Below are positions 16,246 through 26,232 of a stretch of 64,000 bases of DNA, one piece after another. A program made the translations under genes and the position numbers. Below the pieces are notes generated by a model. It saw only the letters and a program-made list of their open reading frames with translations, searched no databases and was not told the origin of the DNA. The stretch is taken from positions 73,335 to 137,334 of the forward strand of contig DATBIM010000053.1 in NCBI GenBank assembly GCA_036556905.1. Reading direction: 5' to 3'. Position 1 is the stretch's first letter. Each line of letters opens with the position of its first letter. Source of the stretch: 40CM-4-69-5 sp036556905. Its GTDB lineage: Bacteria > Methylomirabilota > Methylomirabilia > Rokubacteriales > CSP1-6.

Positions 16246-16833
16246 TCACTCGCGGGGCGGCTCGCGCAGGGTCCAGAGCGCGCTGCCCCCGCGCCAGGCG
16301 TAGAGTCCTACCCCGGCCCGACCCGCGAGCGCAACCGGCAGCGTGCTCTCCGGCACAGGAATGAAGCCGAAGCGGATCCACACGCGGTCCAGGCCCTGAG
16401 GGCGGGCGAAGATCACGTCGGCACCGAGCGCGCTACCGTGATCGAGGGCGGCCGTCACCAGCTGGGCCGCGATTTCCAGGGGCTCCTCCCCGGCGACGAC
16501 GACGGGGCCGTGGAGGAACATCGCGCGTCCCTCGCACTCGGCAAGTATCGCGCCGACCAGGCGCTCGCCCTCCGCGGACGGGGCCGCGAACGCGCCCCAG
16601 GCCAGGGCCAGACGGGCCGGCTCGGGCCACGGGAGCGCGGCAAAGTCGAACAGCGGGCGCGCGGCCGCGCTATCCGACAGAGGGCGATAGCCGACCCCCT
16701 GCCAGACGCGGGGGACGGTTGCGTGAGCCAGTGATGGGGTCGGCGCCAGCGCGACCCCCGGAGCTCGAGCCGGTTCCGCTGTCGGCGCCGACCCGTTGCC
16801 GGGACGGCGCCGTCGCGGGCTACTTCTTCCCAA
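16246..16833 (-). CDS. Unknown protein inside the F420 operon
   Basis: Up to 195 aa from a TTG at 16833; the true start is uncertain because no ATG or GTG with a good ribosome binding site precedes the conserved-looking part (PLSDSAAARPLFDFAALPWPE onward). The C-terminal half, GADVIFARPQGLDRVWIRFGFIPV, resembles the last strands of a GNAT acetyltransferase, but the acetyl-CoA loop is not clear. The N-terminal 25 residues are Arg/Pro-rich and may not be translated. It is closely linked to cofD (4 nt gap) and overlaps the end of the HU gene, so it is probably part of the same mRNA. No function is assigned. Confidence 0.5.
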   Translation of the reverse strand: MGRSSPRRRRPGNGSAPTAEPARAPGVALAPTPSLAHATVPRVWQGVGYRPLSDSAAARPLFDFAALPWPEPARLALAWGAFAAPSAEGERLVGAILAECEGRAMFLHGPVVVAGEEPLEIAAQLVTAALDHGSALGADVIFARPQGLDRVWIRFGFIPVPESTLPVALAGRAGVGLYAWRGGSALWTLREPPRE

Positions 16834-17107
16834 GCACGGAGTCCTTCAGGCTCTTGGTCAGCCGGAACTTGCAGACGCGCTTGGCCGGGATCTTGATGGG
16901 CTCGCCGGTCTGGGGATTGCGTCCCATGCGCGCCTTGCGGTTGGAGAGAACGAGCTTCCCGAAGCCCGGGAGAACGAAGCCGTTCTTGGCCTCCTTGCAC
17001 GCGAGCGTGACCAGCTCGTCGAAGAGTTCACCGACCTGCTTCTTCGAGAGGTTGCTCTTCTGCGCGAGGTGGGACATGGTCGCCGACTTCGTCATCATCT
17101 TCGCCAC
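16820..17107 (-). CDS. HU/IHF-family DNA-binding protein
   Basis: 95 aa. MTKSATMSHLAQKSNLSKKQV is the N-terminal helical dimer region, and GFGKLVLSNRKARMGRNPQTG leads into EPIKIPAKRVCKFRLTKSLKD, the prokaryotic bacterial histone-like signature. It bends or compacts DNA. GTG 17107 has AGGAGG 7 nt upstream. Upstream on the minus strand a TATTAA sits in an AT-rich patch around 17146-17160 and may be its own promoter, which would make it semi-independent of the surrounding F420 genes. Confidence 0.93.
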   Translation of the reverse strand: MAKMMTKSATMSHLAQKSNLSKKQVGELFDELVTLACKEAKNGFVLPGFGKLVLSNRKARMGRNPQTGEPIKIPAKRVCKFRLTKSLKDSVLGKK

Positions 17108-17176
17108 GGGCGGCCTCCTGTTCGTCGGGTGAAAGTGAGAGTGACGTGAATTAATACCACAGGCCGCGAACTCCGG

Positions 17177-18419
<1,243 letters not shown>

Positions 18420-18442
<23 letters not shown>

Positions 18443-19562
18443 GGGACTCCTTGACGAGGCCGTCGGCGTCGATGAGATCCGCGATCCGCGGCCGGAGTGG
18501 CTCGGCGACGAACTCGGGCCGCCGCGTGAACTCCGGATAGATCGCCAGGCGCTCGCGCAGGACGAAGCCTTCGCGCTCGGTCGCCCGGCGGAGCTCGGTG
18601 ATGCGCGGCCACGGCTTCTCGGGATTGATGTGGTCGAGGGTGAGCGGCGAGATGCCGCCCCAGTCGTTCAGGCCCGCCGCCAGCAGGCGGGCGTAGGCGG
18701 CCGGCGAGAGATTGGGCGGCGCCTGGATGTTCACGTCCGGGCCCAAGACGAGCCGGGCCACCGCGACCGTGCCGAGCAGATCATCGAACGACGGTTCCGG
18801 AGCGTCGCGCATGGGGATGGCGGGCTTGGCCCGGAAGTTCTGGATGATGACCTCCTGGATGTGGCCGTACCGCTCGTGGAGCTCGCGGATCGCCACCAGG
18901 GCATCGACCCGCTCCCGCGGCGTCTCCCCGATGCCGATGAGGATCCCGGTGGTGAAGGGGATCTGGAGCTTGCCGGCCAGCTCGATCGTCTTGAGGCGCC
19001 GCGCCGGCACCTTGTCGGGTGCCCGGTCGTGGGCCTGCCCGGGAGCGAGCAGGCGCTCGGCAACCGTTTCCACCATGAGCCCCATGCTGACCGTGACCTC
19101 ACGGAGCGCGGCCAGGTCGCGCTCGCTCATGAGCCCGGGGTTGACGTGGGGCAGGAGCGCCGAATCACGGAGGGTGAGCGCGCACATCGACGTCAGATAC
19201 TGCAGCGTCGTGCGGTGGCCGTGCCGCCGGAGAAATTGGCGGTGTTCGGCGAAGCGGGCCTCCGGCTTGTCACCCAGCGAGAACAGCGCCTCCTTGGCGC
19301 CGAGCCGCGCCCCGGCCTGGACCAGCGCCAGCACCTCCTCCGGAGTCATGGTGTGGGCGCCGGGCTCGCCGGGGTCGCGGCGGAAGGTGCAATAGCGGCA
19401 GTAGTCCCGACACAACGTGGTGAGCGGGACGAAGACCTTTTTGGAGAAGGTGACGCGCCGACCGCGGCCCCGATCGCGCAACTCGCCGGCCCGGGCCAGC
19501 AGGTCGGGCAGCCCGTCGGCCGGGGTGTCGATCAGGGCGCAGGCCTCCGAATGGCTGATCAT
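18420..19562 (-). CDS. cofG: FO synthase subunit 1 (radical SAM, CofG)
   Basis: 380 aa. SKKVFVPLTTLCRDYCRYCTF contains the CX3CX2C iron-sulfur motif (Cys near residues 51-58). MCALTLRDSALLPHVNPG, TGILIGIGETPRERVDAL and NDWGGISPLTLDHINPEKPWP are characteristic CofG blocks. It forms FO together with CofH; the two subunits are separate here rather than fused as in actinobacterial FbiC. It sits about 70 bp after the LLM oxidoreductase gene. Confidence 0.94.
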
Positions 19563-19633
19563 TGTAGCGGGAGCCGCGAGGCCGGCTTGGACCGAGGGTG
19601 GGCTGCCCTGGGAGCGGCGCGGCTCCGTTTCTT

Positions 19634-20635
19634 TTACCGATTGATGGCCGTTGGACCAGGTGCAGGGCGGGCGCGTCCGGTCGCCAGTCTGGGGCGGACG
19701 TCGTGGGCGAAGCGTTCCATGCTGGCCAGGACTTTGCCCAGGTCGGGTCGCACCGGGTCGAAGATGAAGTGCGTGACGCCGAGGGCCTGGTAGCGCCGGA
19801 TGTCAGCGGCAACCTCGGCCGCCGTCCCCTGGAACAATGGCCGCTCGCCGCCGGGCGTCCGATCCCGCGGCCCCCGCACCTCCATGGGGGCACGGAAGCT
19901 CAGGGTGATGCTCTTGGGATTACGTCCGGCCTGCCGGGCATACACGTGCAATTGCCTCACCCGGGCCGCGAAGTCGTCGGGGTAGAGCAGGGCGGGGGGG
20001 CGCAGGCCGATGGGATGCCAGCCATCCCCGAGCCGGGCCACTCGCCGCAGCGCAGCATCAGTGTGGCCGCCGATCCAGATCGGGATCCCTCCGGGCTGCA
20101 CCGGCTTGGGCAGGGCGTGAACCTCGCGGACCGTGTAATAGCGTCCCTCGAATGTCACGGGATCGGTCGTCCACATCCGGCGCATCAGCCCCAGATACTC
20201 ATCGGTCACCTGTCCGCGCTCACCGAACGGGGGCGCGGCCAGCGCCTCGAACTCCTCCCGCAGCCAGCCCGTCCCCGCGCCCAGGATCAGTCGCCCCCGC
20301 GAGAGGACGTCGAGCATGGCCAGCATCTTGCCAGTCAGCACCGGGTTCCGGTACGGGATGACCAGCACGCTCGTGCCCAGCCGGACGGTCCGGGTGGCAC
20401 ACGCCAGATAGCCCAACAGCGTCAGCGGTTCCAGGTAATCCTGTTGAGAGCCGCCCGGGAACTGTCCACTCGTCGCATACGGATAGATCGAGGCCGACGT
20501 GGTCGCGGGGAGCACGACGTGGTCGGTGGCGAAGAGGGACGAGAAGCGCAGGGCCTCGGCCCGTGCCGCGATCTTGAGGGCGACGTCGAGGCGAGCGAAC
20601 GGTCCGCGGCCCGGCAACGAGAGGCCGAACTCCAT
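19634..20635 (-). CDS. LLM-class F420-dependent oxidoreductase
   Basis: 333 aa. It starts MEFGLSLPGRGPFA; SLFATDHVVLP, RLGTSVLVIPYRNPVLTGKML, GRLILGAGTGWLREEFEAL and IWIGGHTDAALRRVARLGDGW are classic luciferase-like monooxygenase blocks of the F420 subgroup. The TIM-barrel enzyme uses reduced F420 (or possibly FMN) to act on an unknown substrate. Its position at the head of the F420 operon supports F420 use. It is divergent from the sensor kinase gene across about 210 bp. Confidence 0.88.
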   Translation of the reverse strand: MEFGLSLPGRGPFARLDVALKIAARAEALRFSSLFATDHVVLPATTSASIYPYATSGQFPGGSQQDYLEPLTLLGYLACATRTVRLGTSVLVIPYRNPVLTGKMLAMLDVLSRGRLILGAGTGWLREEFEALAAPPFGERGQVTDEYLGLMRRMWTTDPVTFEGRYYTVREVHALPKPVQPGGIPIWIGGHTDAALRRVARLGDGWHPIGLRPPALLYPDDFAARVRQLHVYARQAGRNPKSITLSFRAPMEVRGPRDRTPGGERPLFQGTAAEVAADIRRYQALGVTHFIFDPVRPDLGKVLASMERFAHDVRPRLATGRARPAPGPTAINR

Positions 20636-20845
20636 AGCGGCGGTAATGGTAGGCCACGCTCCGGGCCTTTGCAATCGCCGGTCCCCGCCGGGCGCGCCGT
20701 ATCGGCTTCGGCCCGGTCCCGGGCGCACGGCGAACCCCCCGACGGCAAGGGGGACAAGCCTCCCCGGTTTCCGCTATCTTTGAAGGACGGGCATCCCGCT
20801 CGGGCCCATGACACCCAAACAAACGCCGCGGCTCGCGGATCGTGC

Positions 20846-22291
20846 ATGAAGCTCAGCGTCAAGCTGTTCCTGGCGTTCTCGCTCGTGCTCGGCGTCCTCT
20901 TCGTCGTCGGTGTCTTGAGCCTGCGGGCCCTGGACCGGCTGGTGGCCGTCAATCGGGACATCACGACCCGTACGCTGCCGGCGGTGCGACACGTCTCGGC
21001 CGCCCACGATGCGATGCCCGGTCTGGCCCGACTGGAAGCCCGCATGTTGATCCTCCGCGACGCCGCCTACGCCGCGGCCTGGAAGGAGCGAATGGCGCAG
21101 GTCCGGGAGGATCTCACCCGGCTGTCGCTGCTGGTCACCGCGCCGAGCCAGACGGTGTTGTTGAGCGAAGCCCGGCTCGCTTTCGACGCCTACGAGGAGG
21201 TGGTGGCCCGAGAGCAGGAGCTCACGGCCAGCGGCCAGCGCCAGCTCGCGCTGGAAGTGGCCCAGACGGAATCGAGCGTGCTCATCGAGCAGGTCGAAGG
21301 CGCGTTGGGTCGACTCATCGAAGACATCCACAGCGCCGCCCGCGGCGCGCAGCGCGACGCGGCCCGTCTCGAGTCGCGGACGTGGACGGGCGTGCTCGTG
21401 GCCCTGGGCGCGGCGGTCGGCCTGGCCTTCCTGGCTGCCGCCCTGATCGTGCTCCGGCTCACGCGCTCGCTCCGGGCGTTGTCGGTGGCGACCTCAGCCC
21501 TGGCCACCGGATCCTTCCGCGAGCCGGTCAAGGTGGAGGGCCGCGATGAGGTGGCGGCCCTGGCCCTGGCCTTCAACCGGATGGCCGAGCGGCTGCAGCA
21601 GATCGATCGGCTCAAAGAGACGTTCCTGGCCGCCGTCTCTCACGAGCTGCGCTCGCCGCTCACCTCGATCCGCGAGGCCGGCCACCTGCTGCACGATGGC
21701 GTGCCCGGCAGCCTCAATCCCAAGCAGGTGCGTCTGGTGGCGATCATCGAGAAGGGCGCCGACCGTCTGCTCAGGCTGGTGAACCAGATCCTCGACCTGT
21801 CGCGTCTTCGGGCCGGCATGCTCACGGTCGCGCGCATGCCCCTGGCCCTCGACCGGGTGGTGGCCAAGGCGGTAGAGGAGCTGAGGCCCCAGGCCGAGGA
21901 CGCGGGCCTGGTGCTGGCGCTGGAGCGGGTGGGCACGCGCTTCGACTTCCTGGGCGATGAGGATCGTCTGGTCCAGGTGGTGGTGAACCTCGTCTCCAAT
22001 TCCATCCGCTTCACGCCGAGCGGGGGGAGGGTCACCGCGCGCGTGATCGACGCGGACCACGAGGTGGAGATCCAGGTGGAGGACACCGGCGTGGGCATTC
22101 CCGCCGCGGCTCTGCCTCACATCTTCGGCTGGTACGAGCAGGCCCATCGTGATCGGGGTGGCACCGGCCTGGGGCTGCCGATCGTGCGGGGGCTGGTCGC
22201 CGCCCACGGCGGACGGGTGACGGTAGAATCGCAGGAGGGTAAGGGAAGCCGTTTCACGGTCCTGCTGCCCCGGGGAGGAACGGACCAGTGA
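20846..22291 (+). CDS. Membrane sensor histidine kinase (QseE/GlrK-like)
   Basis: 481 aa. TM1 lies at about residues 7-28 and TM2 at 187-212 (VLVALGAAVGLAFLAAALIVL), with an alpha-helical sensor region of the four-helix type between. Then come HAMP, HisKA with His 266 in VSHELRSPLTSIREAGHLL, and HATPase boxes (NLVSNSIRFTP, VEDTGVGIP, GGTGLGLPIVRGL). The order kinase - QseG-like lipoprotein - sigma-54 regulator matches enterobacterial glrK-qseG-glrR, with an extra kinase inserted. It overlaps the lipoprotein gene by 4 bp. Confidence 0.9.
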   Translation: MKLSVKLFLAFSLVLGVLFVVGVLSLRALDRLVAVNRDITTRTLPAVRHVSAAHDAMPGLARLEARMLILRDAAYAAAWKERMAQVREDLTRLSLLVTAPSQTVLLSEARLAFDAYEEVVAREQELTASGQRQLALEVAQTESSVLIEQVEGALGRLIEDIHSAARGAQRDAARLESRTWTGVLVALGAAVGLAFLAAALIVLRLTRSLRALSVATSALATGSFREPVKVEGRDEVAALALAFNRMAERLQQIDRLKETFLAAVSHELRSPLTSIREAGHLLHDGVPGSLNPKQVRLVAIIEKGADRLLRLVNQILDLSRLRAGMLTVARMPLALDRVVAKAVEELRPQAEDAGLVLALERVGTRFDFLGDEDRLVQVVVNLVSNSIRFTPSGGRVTARVIDADHEVEIQVEDTGVGIPAAALPHIFGWYEQAHRDRGGTGLGLPIVRGLVAAHGGRVTVESQEGKGSRFTVLLPRGGTDQ

Positions 22292-22686
22292 GGAGCGACC
22301 GGTTCCTGCTCGGGCTCGCGCTGGTGTCGCTGCTGGGAGGCTGCGCTACGGCGCCGCGCCCCTCGACGTCACTGCTCGAGCACGCAGATCGCCTCCTGGA
22401 GCACGGACAGTACCAGGCCGCCCTCCGCGCCTACGACGAGCTGTTGGCCACCTACCCGAACGATCCCATGGCGCCCCGCGCCCAGGCGACTCGCGACACG
22501 CTGGGCACCCTGCTGGCCGCCCGCGCCGATGTCGTCCGCCTGAAGGAGGAACTGGCCGCCCGCGACACCGACCTGGGCCGTCTGAAGCAGGAGCTCCAGC
22601 GCCTGCAGACGGAGACCGAGAGCCTGCGCGCCGACCTCGAGGAGCTCAAGCGTATCGATCTCAAGCAGGAGCGCCGCCGGAGATGA
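22288..22686 (+). CDS. QseG/YfhG-like lipoprotein with coiled coil
   Basis: 132 aa. The signal peptide FLLGLALVSLLGGC is a lipobox with Cys 19. A TPR-like segment follows (LEHADRLLEHGQYQAALRAYDELL), then a long coiled coil (VRLKEELAARDTDLGRLKQEL onward) to a basic end. It is probably anchored to the outer or inner membrane face. By position between a sensor kinase and the downstream regulator it corresponds to QseG, which modulates the QseE kinase in enterobacteria; this equivalence is inferred from order and architecture, not sequence identity. GTG start overlaps the kinase stop. Confidence 0.75.
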   Translation: MRSDRFLLGLALVSLLGGCATAPRPSTSLLEHADRLLEHGQYQAALRAYDELLATYPNDPMAPRAQATRDTLGTLLAARADVVRLKEELAARDTDLGRLKQELQRLQTETESLRADLEELKRIDLKQERRRR

Positions 22687-22789
22687 TGCAACCGGAGTCA
22701 CCGCGCAGATCGGGTGATCGAAGGATCGCCGCGGGCGATCGCGGAGGGGCACGGGCGGGGCGACAGCCCGGGTGCCCGTGCCCGGTTCA

Positions 22790-24298
22790 ATGAAACGCCG
22801 CGTGCTCATCGTCGACGACGACGCGGCGATTCTCGAAGTGTTGGAAATGCGGCTGGCCGCCATGGGGTTCGAGGTCACCGCCACCACCGAGGCCCGGCAG
22901 GCGGCCGAGCTGGTGGACAGGGCGCGCTTCGACGTGGCCCTCCTCGATCTCCGCATGGAACCGGTCGACGGCATCAAGCTCATGGAGACGCTCCACACCC
23001 GGCAGCCCCGCCTGCCCGTGCTCATCATGACCGCCCACGGGACCATCGAGACCGCCGTCGAGGCCGTGCAACGCGGAGCCTTCGACTACCTCACCAAGCC
23101 GTTCGTGCGCGATGAGCTGCGGGCCAAGATCGGACGGGCGCTGGCCGTGCGCCGGTGGGCGCGGGACCGCGAGCGACTCCTCATGATCGGGGAGACCTTC
23201 GCCTCGTCGGGCGTCATGACCCGCATCCTCGACGCCGTGACCCAGGCCGCGGTCGAAACCACGGAGGCCGAGCGCTCCGTCGTCTTCCAGCTGAGCCAGG
23301 GACGCCTCACGCCCATGGCCAGCGCGGGCTCCCCGCCGCCGTCCTGGGCTGCGCTCGAGAAGGCGGCCGGGCAAGCCATCGACAAGGGTGCTCCCACGAC
23401 GGCGCCGGGTACCGAGAGCCGCGTCATCGTCGCGGCTCCGCTGGTGGTGCAGCGGGGCCCCGTGGGCGCCCTGGTGATCGAGACGCCCGCCCGGGTGGAG
23501 CCCACCGACGATGACCTCGAGCTGCTCGCCCTCTTCTCGTCGCAAGCGGCGATCGCCATCCGCAACACTCACGAGCTCGAGCGGCTGCGCAGCGGGGCGC
23601 TGGCCGCCCTGGGCCGCATGGCCACCCAGGTCGCCCACGAGCTGAAGAATCCGCTGGCCGGGTTGCGGCTCTACGCCCATCACCTGGGGTCGCGGTTGGA
23701 GCGCAGCGGGGACGGCGACACCGCCGAGCTGGCTCGCAAGATCGGCTCCACCGTCGATCACCTGGCTGCGGTGGTCTCGGAGATCACCGCCTTCGGGCGG
23801 CCGCCGGAGCTGCACCGCGCCCCCACGGCGCTGGCGCCGTTACTCGACGAATGCATCGTTCTGGCCCGGGCGCGCTGCCCCGACGAGCGCATCGAGGTGG
23901 TCCGCGCCTACGACGCCCGCTGCCCGGAGGCTCAGGTGGACCCGCGGGAGCTCCGGAAGGCCTTGCTGAACCTGATGCTCAACGGGCTGGAGGCGCTGAA
24001 TGGCCGGGGTCGGCTCAACCTGGGCCTGACGTACGCGGCCGAGAACCAGACCATCACCGTGGGCATCGACGACACCGGCCCCGGCATGCCGGAGGAAGTG
24101 CTCGCCCGTGCCTTCGACCTCTTCTTCACCACCAAGCCCGAGGGGACCGGGCTGGGCATGGCCATCGCTCGCTCGGTCATCGAGCTGCACGGCGGCGAGC
24201 TCACCATCCAGAGCTCACCCGGCCACGGCACCCGCGTTCGCATCCGCCTGCCTGTGGGCGCGCCGCCGGCGCGGGGTGGGGCGGGGGAGGGTCGGTGA
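22790..24298 (+). CDS. REC-GAF-histidine kinase (soluble hybrid)
   Basis: 502 aa. REC domain: RRVLIVDDDAAILEV, acceptor Asp in ALLDLRMEPVDG, Lys in YLTKPF. A GAF domain follows (VVFQLSQGRLTPMASAG to LFSSQAAIAIRN). Then a HisKA/NtrB-like phospho-acceptor region (MATQVAHELKNPLAGLRLYAHHL) and a HATPase with LNLMLNGLEALN, DDTGPGMPEEV and TGLGMAIARSVIELHGG. No membrane segment. It can receive phosphate and phosphorylate the NtrC-type regulator encoded next, so it probably relays the upstream membrane kinase. GTG 22772 is a possible earlier start; ATG 22790 gives the normal REC N-terminus. Confidence 0.88.
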   Translation: MKRRVLIVDDDAAILEVLEMRLAAMGFEVTATTEARQAAELVDRARFDVALLDLRMEPVDGIKLMETLHTRQPRLPVLIMTAHGTIETAVEAVQRGAFDYLTKPFVRDELRAKIGRALAVRRWARDRERLLMIGETFASSGVMTRILDAVTQAAVETTEAERSVVFQLSQGRLTPMASAGSPPPSWAALEKAAGQAIDKGAPTTAPGTESRVIVAAPLVVQRGPVGALVIETPARVEPTDDDLELLALFSSQAAIAIRNTHELERLRSGALAALGRMATQVAHELKNPLAGLRLYAHHLGSRLERSGDGDTAELARKIGSTVDHLAAVVSEITAFGRPPELHRAPTALAPLLDECIVLARARCPDERIEVVRAYDARCPEAQVDPRELRKALLNLMLNGLEALNGRGRLNLGLTYAAENQTITVGIDDTGPGMPEEVLARAFDLFFTTKPEGTGLGMAIARSVIELHGGELTIQSSPGHGTRVRIRLPVGAPPARGGAGEGR

Positions 24299-25671
24299 AG
24301 CAAGGCCGGACAATCCTCGTCGTCGACGACGAGCCGACCATCGTCGACGGGCTACGCATGACGCTGGAGGCCGAGGGCTACGCGGTTCGCATCGCCGGCA
24401 GCGTGGACACGGCCCTGACCGCGCTGGCCCAGGTCGATGCCCAGGTGGCGATCGTCGACCTCATGCTCCCCGACGGTGACGGCATCGCGCTCACCCGGGA
24501 GCTCAAGAAGCGCGATCCCGCCCTCGAGGTGATCATCATCACGGCCTACGGCTCGGTGCGACGGGCCATGGAAGCCACCAAGGGCGCCGGGGCCTTCCAC
24601 GTCCTGGAAAAACCCTTCGACCCCGAGGAGGTGCTCGGGCTCGTCAGAAACGCCCTCGACCACCGCAAGCTCGTGGCCGAGAACACCGATCTCCGACGGC
24701 GCCTGGGCGAGCAGACGACGGACAGCGAGATCCTGTTCACCGCGCCCTCCATGCAGCGGGTCATGGAGACGGTGGCGGCGGTCGCCGACGCCGACGCCAA
24801 CGTGCTCCTGGTCGGAGAGAGCGGCACCGGGAAGGAGCTCATCGCCAACGCGCTGCACGATCGCAGCCGGCGGCGGGAGGGGCCGTGGATCAAGATCAAC
24901 TGCGCGGCCCTCCCCAAAGACCTCATCGAGTCCGAGCTGTTCGGCCACACGCGGGGCTCGTTCACCGGGGCGACGGCCGAGAAGCCGGGCCTGCTCGAGG
25001 AGGCCCACCGGGGCTCGCTGCTGCTCGACGAGATCACCGAGATGCCCGTGGACCTGCAGGCCAAGCTCTTGCGGGTCCTCGAGGAGCGCATCGTGCGGCG
25101 CATCGGCGGCACCAAGGCCGTCAACGTGGACTTCCGCCTCATCTCGTCCACCAACCGCAACGCCGAGGCCGTGGTCAAAGAGGGCGGGCTGCGCCAGGAT
25201 CTCTACTTCCGCATCAACACCGTCACCATCCTGGTACCTCCGTTGCGTGAACGCCGGGACGACATCCCCCTGCTGGTCCGCGCCTTCTTCGAGCGCTACG
25301 TTCGCAAGCACTCCAGAACCCTGGAGGCCATCGAGCCCGAGGCCTATCGCCGCCTCATCAACTACCCCTGGCCGGGCAACGTGCGCGAGCTCCAGCACGC
25401 CATCGAGCACGCGATTCTGGTGTCCCGGGGCCACCAGCTCACCCTGGCCGATCTCCCCGAGGCCGTTCAGCGCGCCGGCGCTGCCACCGCGGCCATCGCG
25501 CCCTCGGCGGTGCCGTCGGGGTCGCTGGAGGAGATCGAGCGCGCCTCGATCCTCAAGGCCCTGGAGACGACCCGCTGGAACAAGCAGGCGGCGGCGGCGC
25601 TGCTGGGGCTGCGGCGTCCGACCCTTTACTCGAAGATGCGCAAGCACGGTATCCCGCAGCGACCCGGCTAG
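24295..25671 (+). CDS. NtrC-family sigma-54 response regulator
   Basis: 458 aa. REC domain (ILVVDDEPTIVDG; Asp in IVDLMLPDGDG), AAA+ domain with Walker A GESGTGKEL, the sigma-54 contact loop as GSFTGA (variant of GAFTGA), Walker B SLLLDEITEM, and an arginine-finger region FRINTVTILVPPLRERRDDI. A Fis-type helix-turn-helix ends the protein (KQAAAALLGLRRPTLYSKM). It activates sigma-54 promoters; one lies 120 bp downstream in front of glnK. The Ser in the contact loop occurs in functional relatives. GTGA overlap with the kinase. Confidence 0.93.
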   Translation: MKQGRTILVVDDEPTIVDGLRMTLEAEGYAVRIAGSVDTALTALAQVDAQVAIVDLMLPDGDGIALTRELKKRDPALEVIIITAYGSVRRAMEATKGAGAFHVLEKPFDPEEVLGLVRNALDHRKLVAENTDLRRRLGEQTTDSEILFTAPSMQRVMETVAAVADADANVLLVGESGTGKELIANALHDRSRRREGPWIKINCAALPKDLIESELFGHTRGSFTGATAEKPGLLEEAHRGSLLLDEITEMPVDLQAKLLRVLEERIVRRIGGTKAVNVDFRLISSTNRNAEAVVKEGGLRQDLYFRINTVTILVPPLRERRDDIPLLVRAFFERYVRKHSRTLEAIEPEAYRRLINYPWPGNVRELQHAIEHAILVSRGHQLTLADLPEAVQRAGAATAAIAPSAVPSGSLEEIERASILKALETTRWNKQAAAALLGLRRPTLYSKMRKHGIPQRPG

Positions 25672-25721
25672 TCGGGGCCGCTCGAAACGCAGGCAGACGG
25701 CCGGGCCATGCCTAATCGCTG

Positions 25722-25742
25722 GGCACCGAAAGCTTCGGCGCC
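25722..25742 (+). terminator. Short hairpin between regulator gene and glnK
   Basis: GGCACCGAA (25722-25730) pairs with TTCGGCGCC (25734-25742) with one mismatch around an AGC loop. There is no T-run, so termination is only possible. Because it lies about 60 bp upstream of a sigma-54 promoter it could instead be an activator binding palindrome. Confidence 0.35.
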
Positions 25743-25787
25743 GTCGGCCAAGTCCTCGGAAACATGGGCCTTGTTCCGTCTCCGGTC

Positions 25788-25802
25788 AGGCACACGCGTT
25801 GC
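25788..25802 (+). promoter_or_regulatory. Sigma-54 promoter of glnK
   Basis: AGGCAC (25788-25793), five bases, then TTGC (25799-25802) followed by T. The invariant GG and GC are exactly 10 bases apart, and the match to TGGCAC-N5-TTGCW fails only at the first T. Transcription would start near 25814, 19 bp before the glnK ATG with its GGAGG site. The gene just upstream encodes a sigma-54 activator. Confidence 0.82.
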
Positions 25803-25832
25803 TTTGACCTCACCACTCCTGGAGGGTTGGCG

Positions 25833-26171
25833 ATGAAAAAGATCGAGGCGGTGATCAAGCCGTTCAAGCTCGACGACGTCAAGGAAGCGCTGACCGGCAT
25901 CGGCGTGATCGGCATGACGGTGTCGGAGGTCCGGGGGTTCGGACGGCAGAAGGGCCACACCGAACTCTACCGGGGTGGAGAGTACACCGTCGACTTTCTG
26001 CCCAAGATCAAGGTCGAGGTCGTCGTGCCCGACCATCTCGTGGGCAAGGTGGCTGACGTCATCGCCGGGGCCGCCAAGACGGGGAACATCGGAGACGGGA
26101 AGATCTTCATCTGCCCGGTTGAGACGGCGATCCGGATCCGCACCGGTGAGCGCGACGAGAACGCGCTCTAG
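25833..26171 (+). CDS. glnK: Nitrogen regulatory protein P-II
   Basis: 112 aa, full length. MKKIEAVIKPFKLDDVKEAL is the family N-terminus; the T-loop RQKGHTELYRGGEYTVDFLPK keeps the uridylylation Tyr 51, and the C-terminal signature is TGNIGDGKIFICPVE. PII senses ATP/ADP and 2-oxoglutarate and gates AmtB and the glutamine synthetase control cascade. GGAGG at 25821 sets the ATG. Linkage to amtB 60 bp downstream favours the name glnK over glnB. Confidence 0.95.
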   Translation: MKKIEAVIKPFKLDDVKEALTGIGVIGMTVSEVRGFGRQKGHTELYRGGEYTVDFLPKIKVEVVVPDHLVGKVADVIAGAAKTGNIGDGKIFICPVETAIRIRTGERDENAL

Positions 26172-26232
26172 CGACGAGATTGGCCGTCCGCCGGGCCGGA
26201 CCCGACGGCGAGCCCAGAGGGAGGGGTTGACC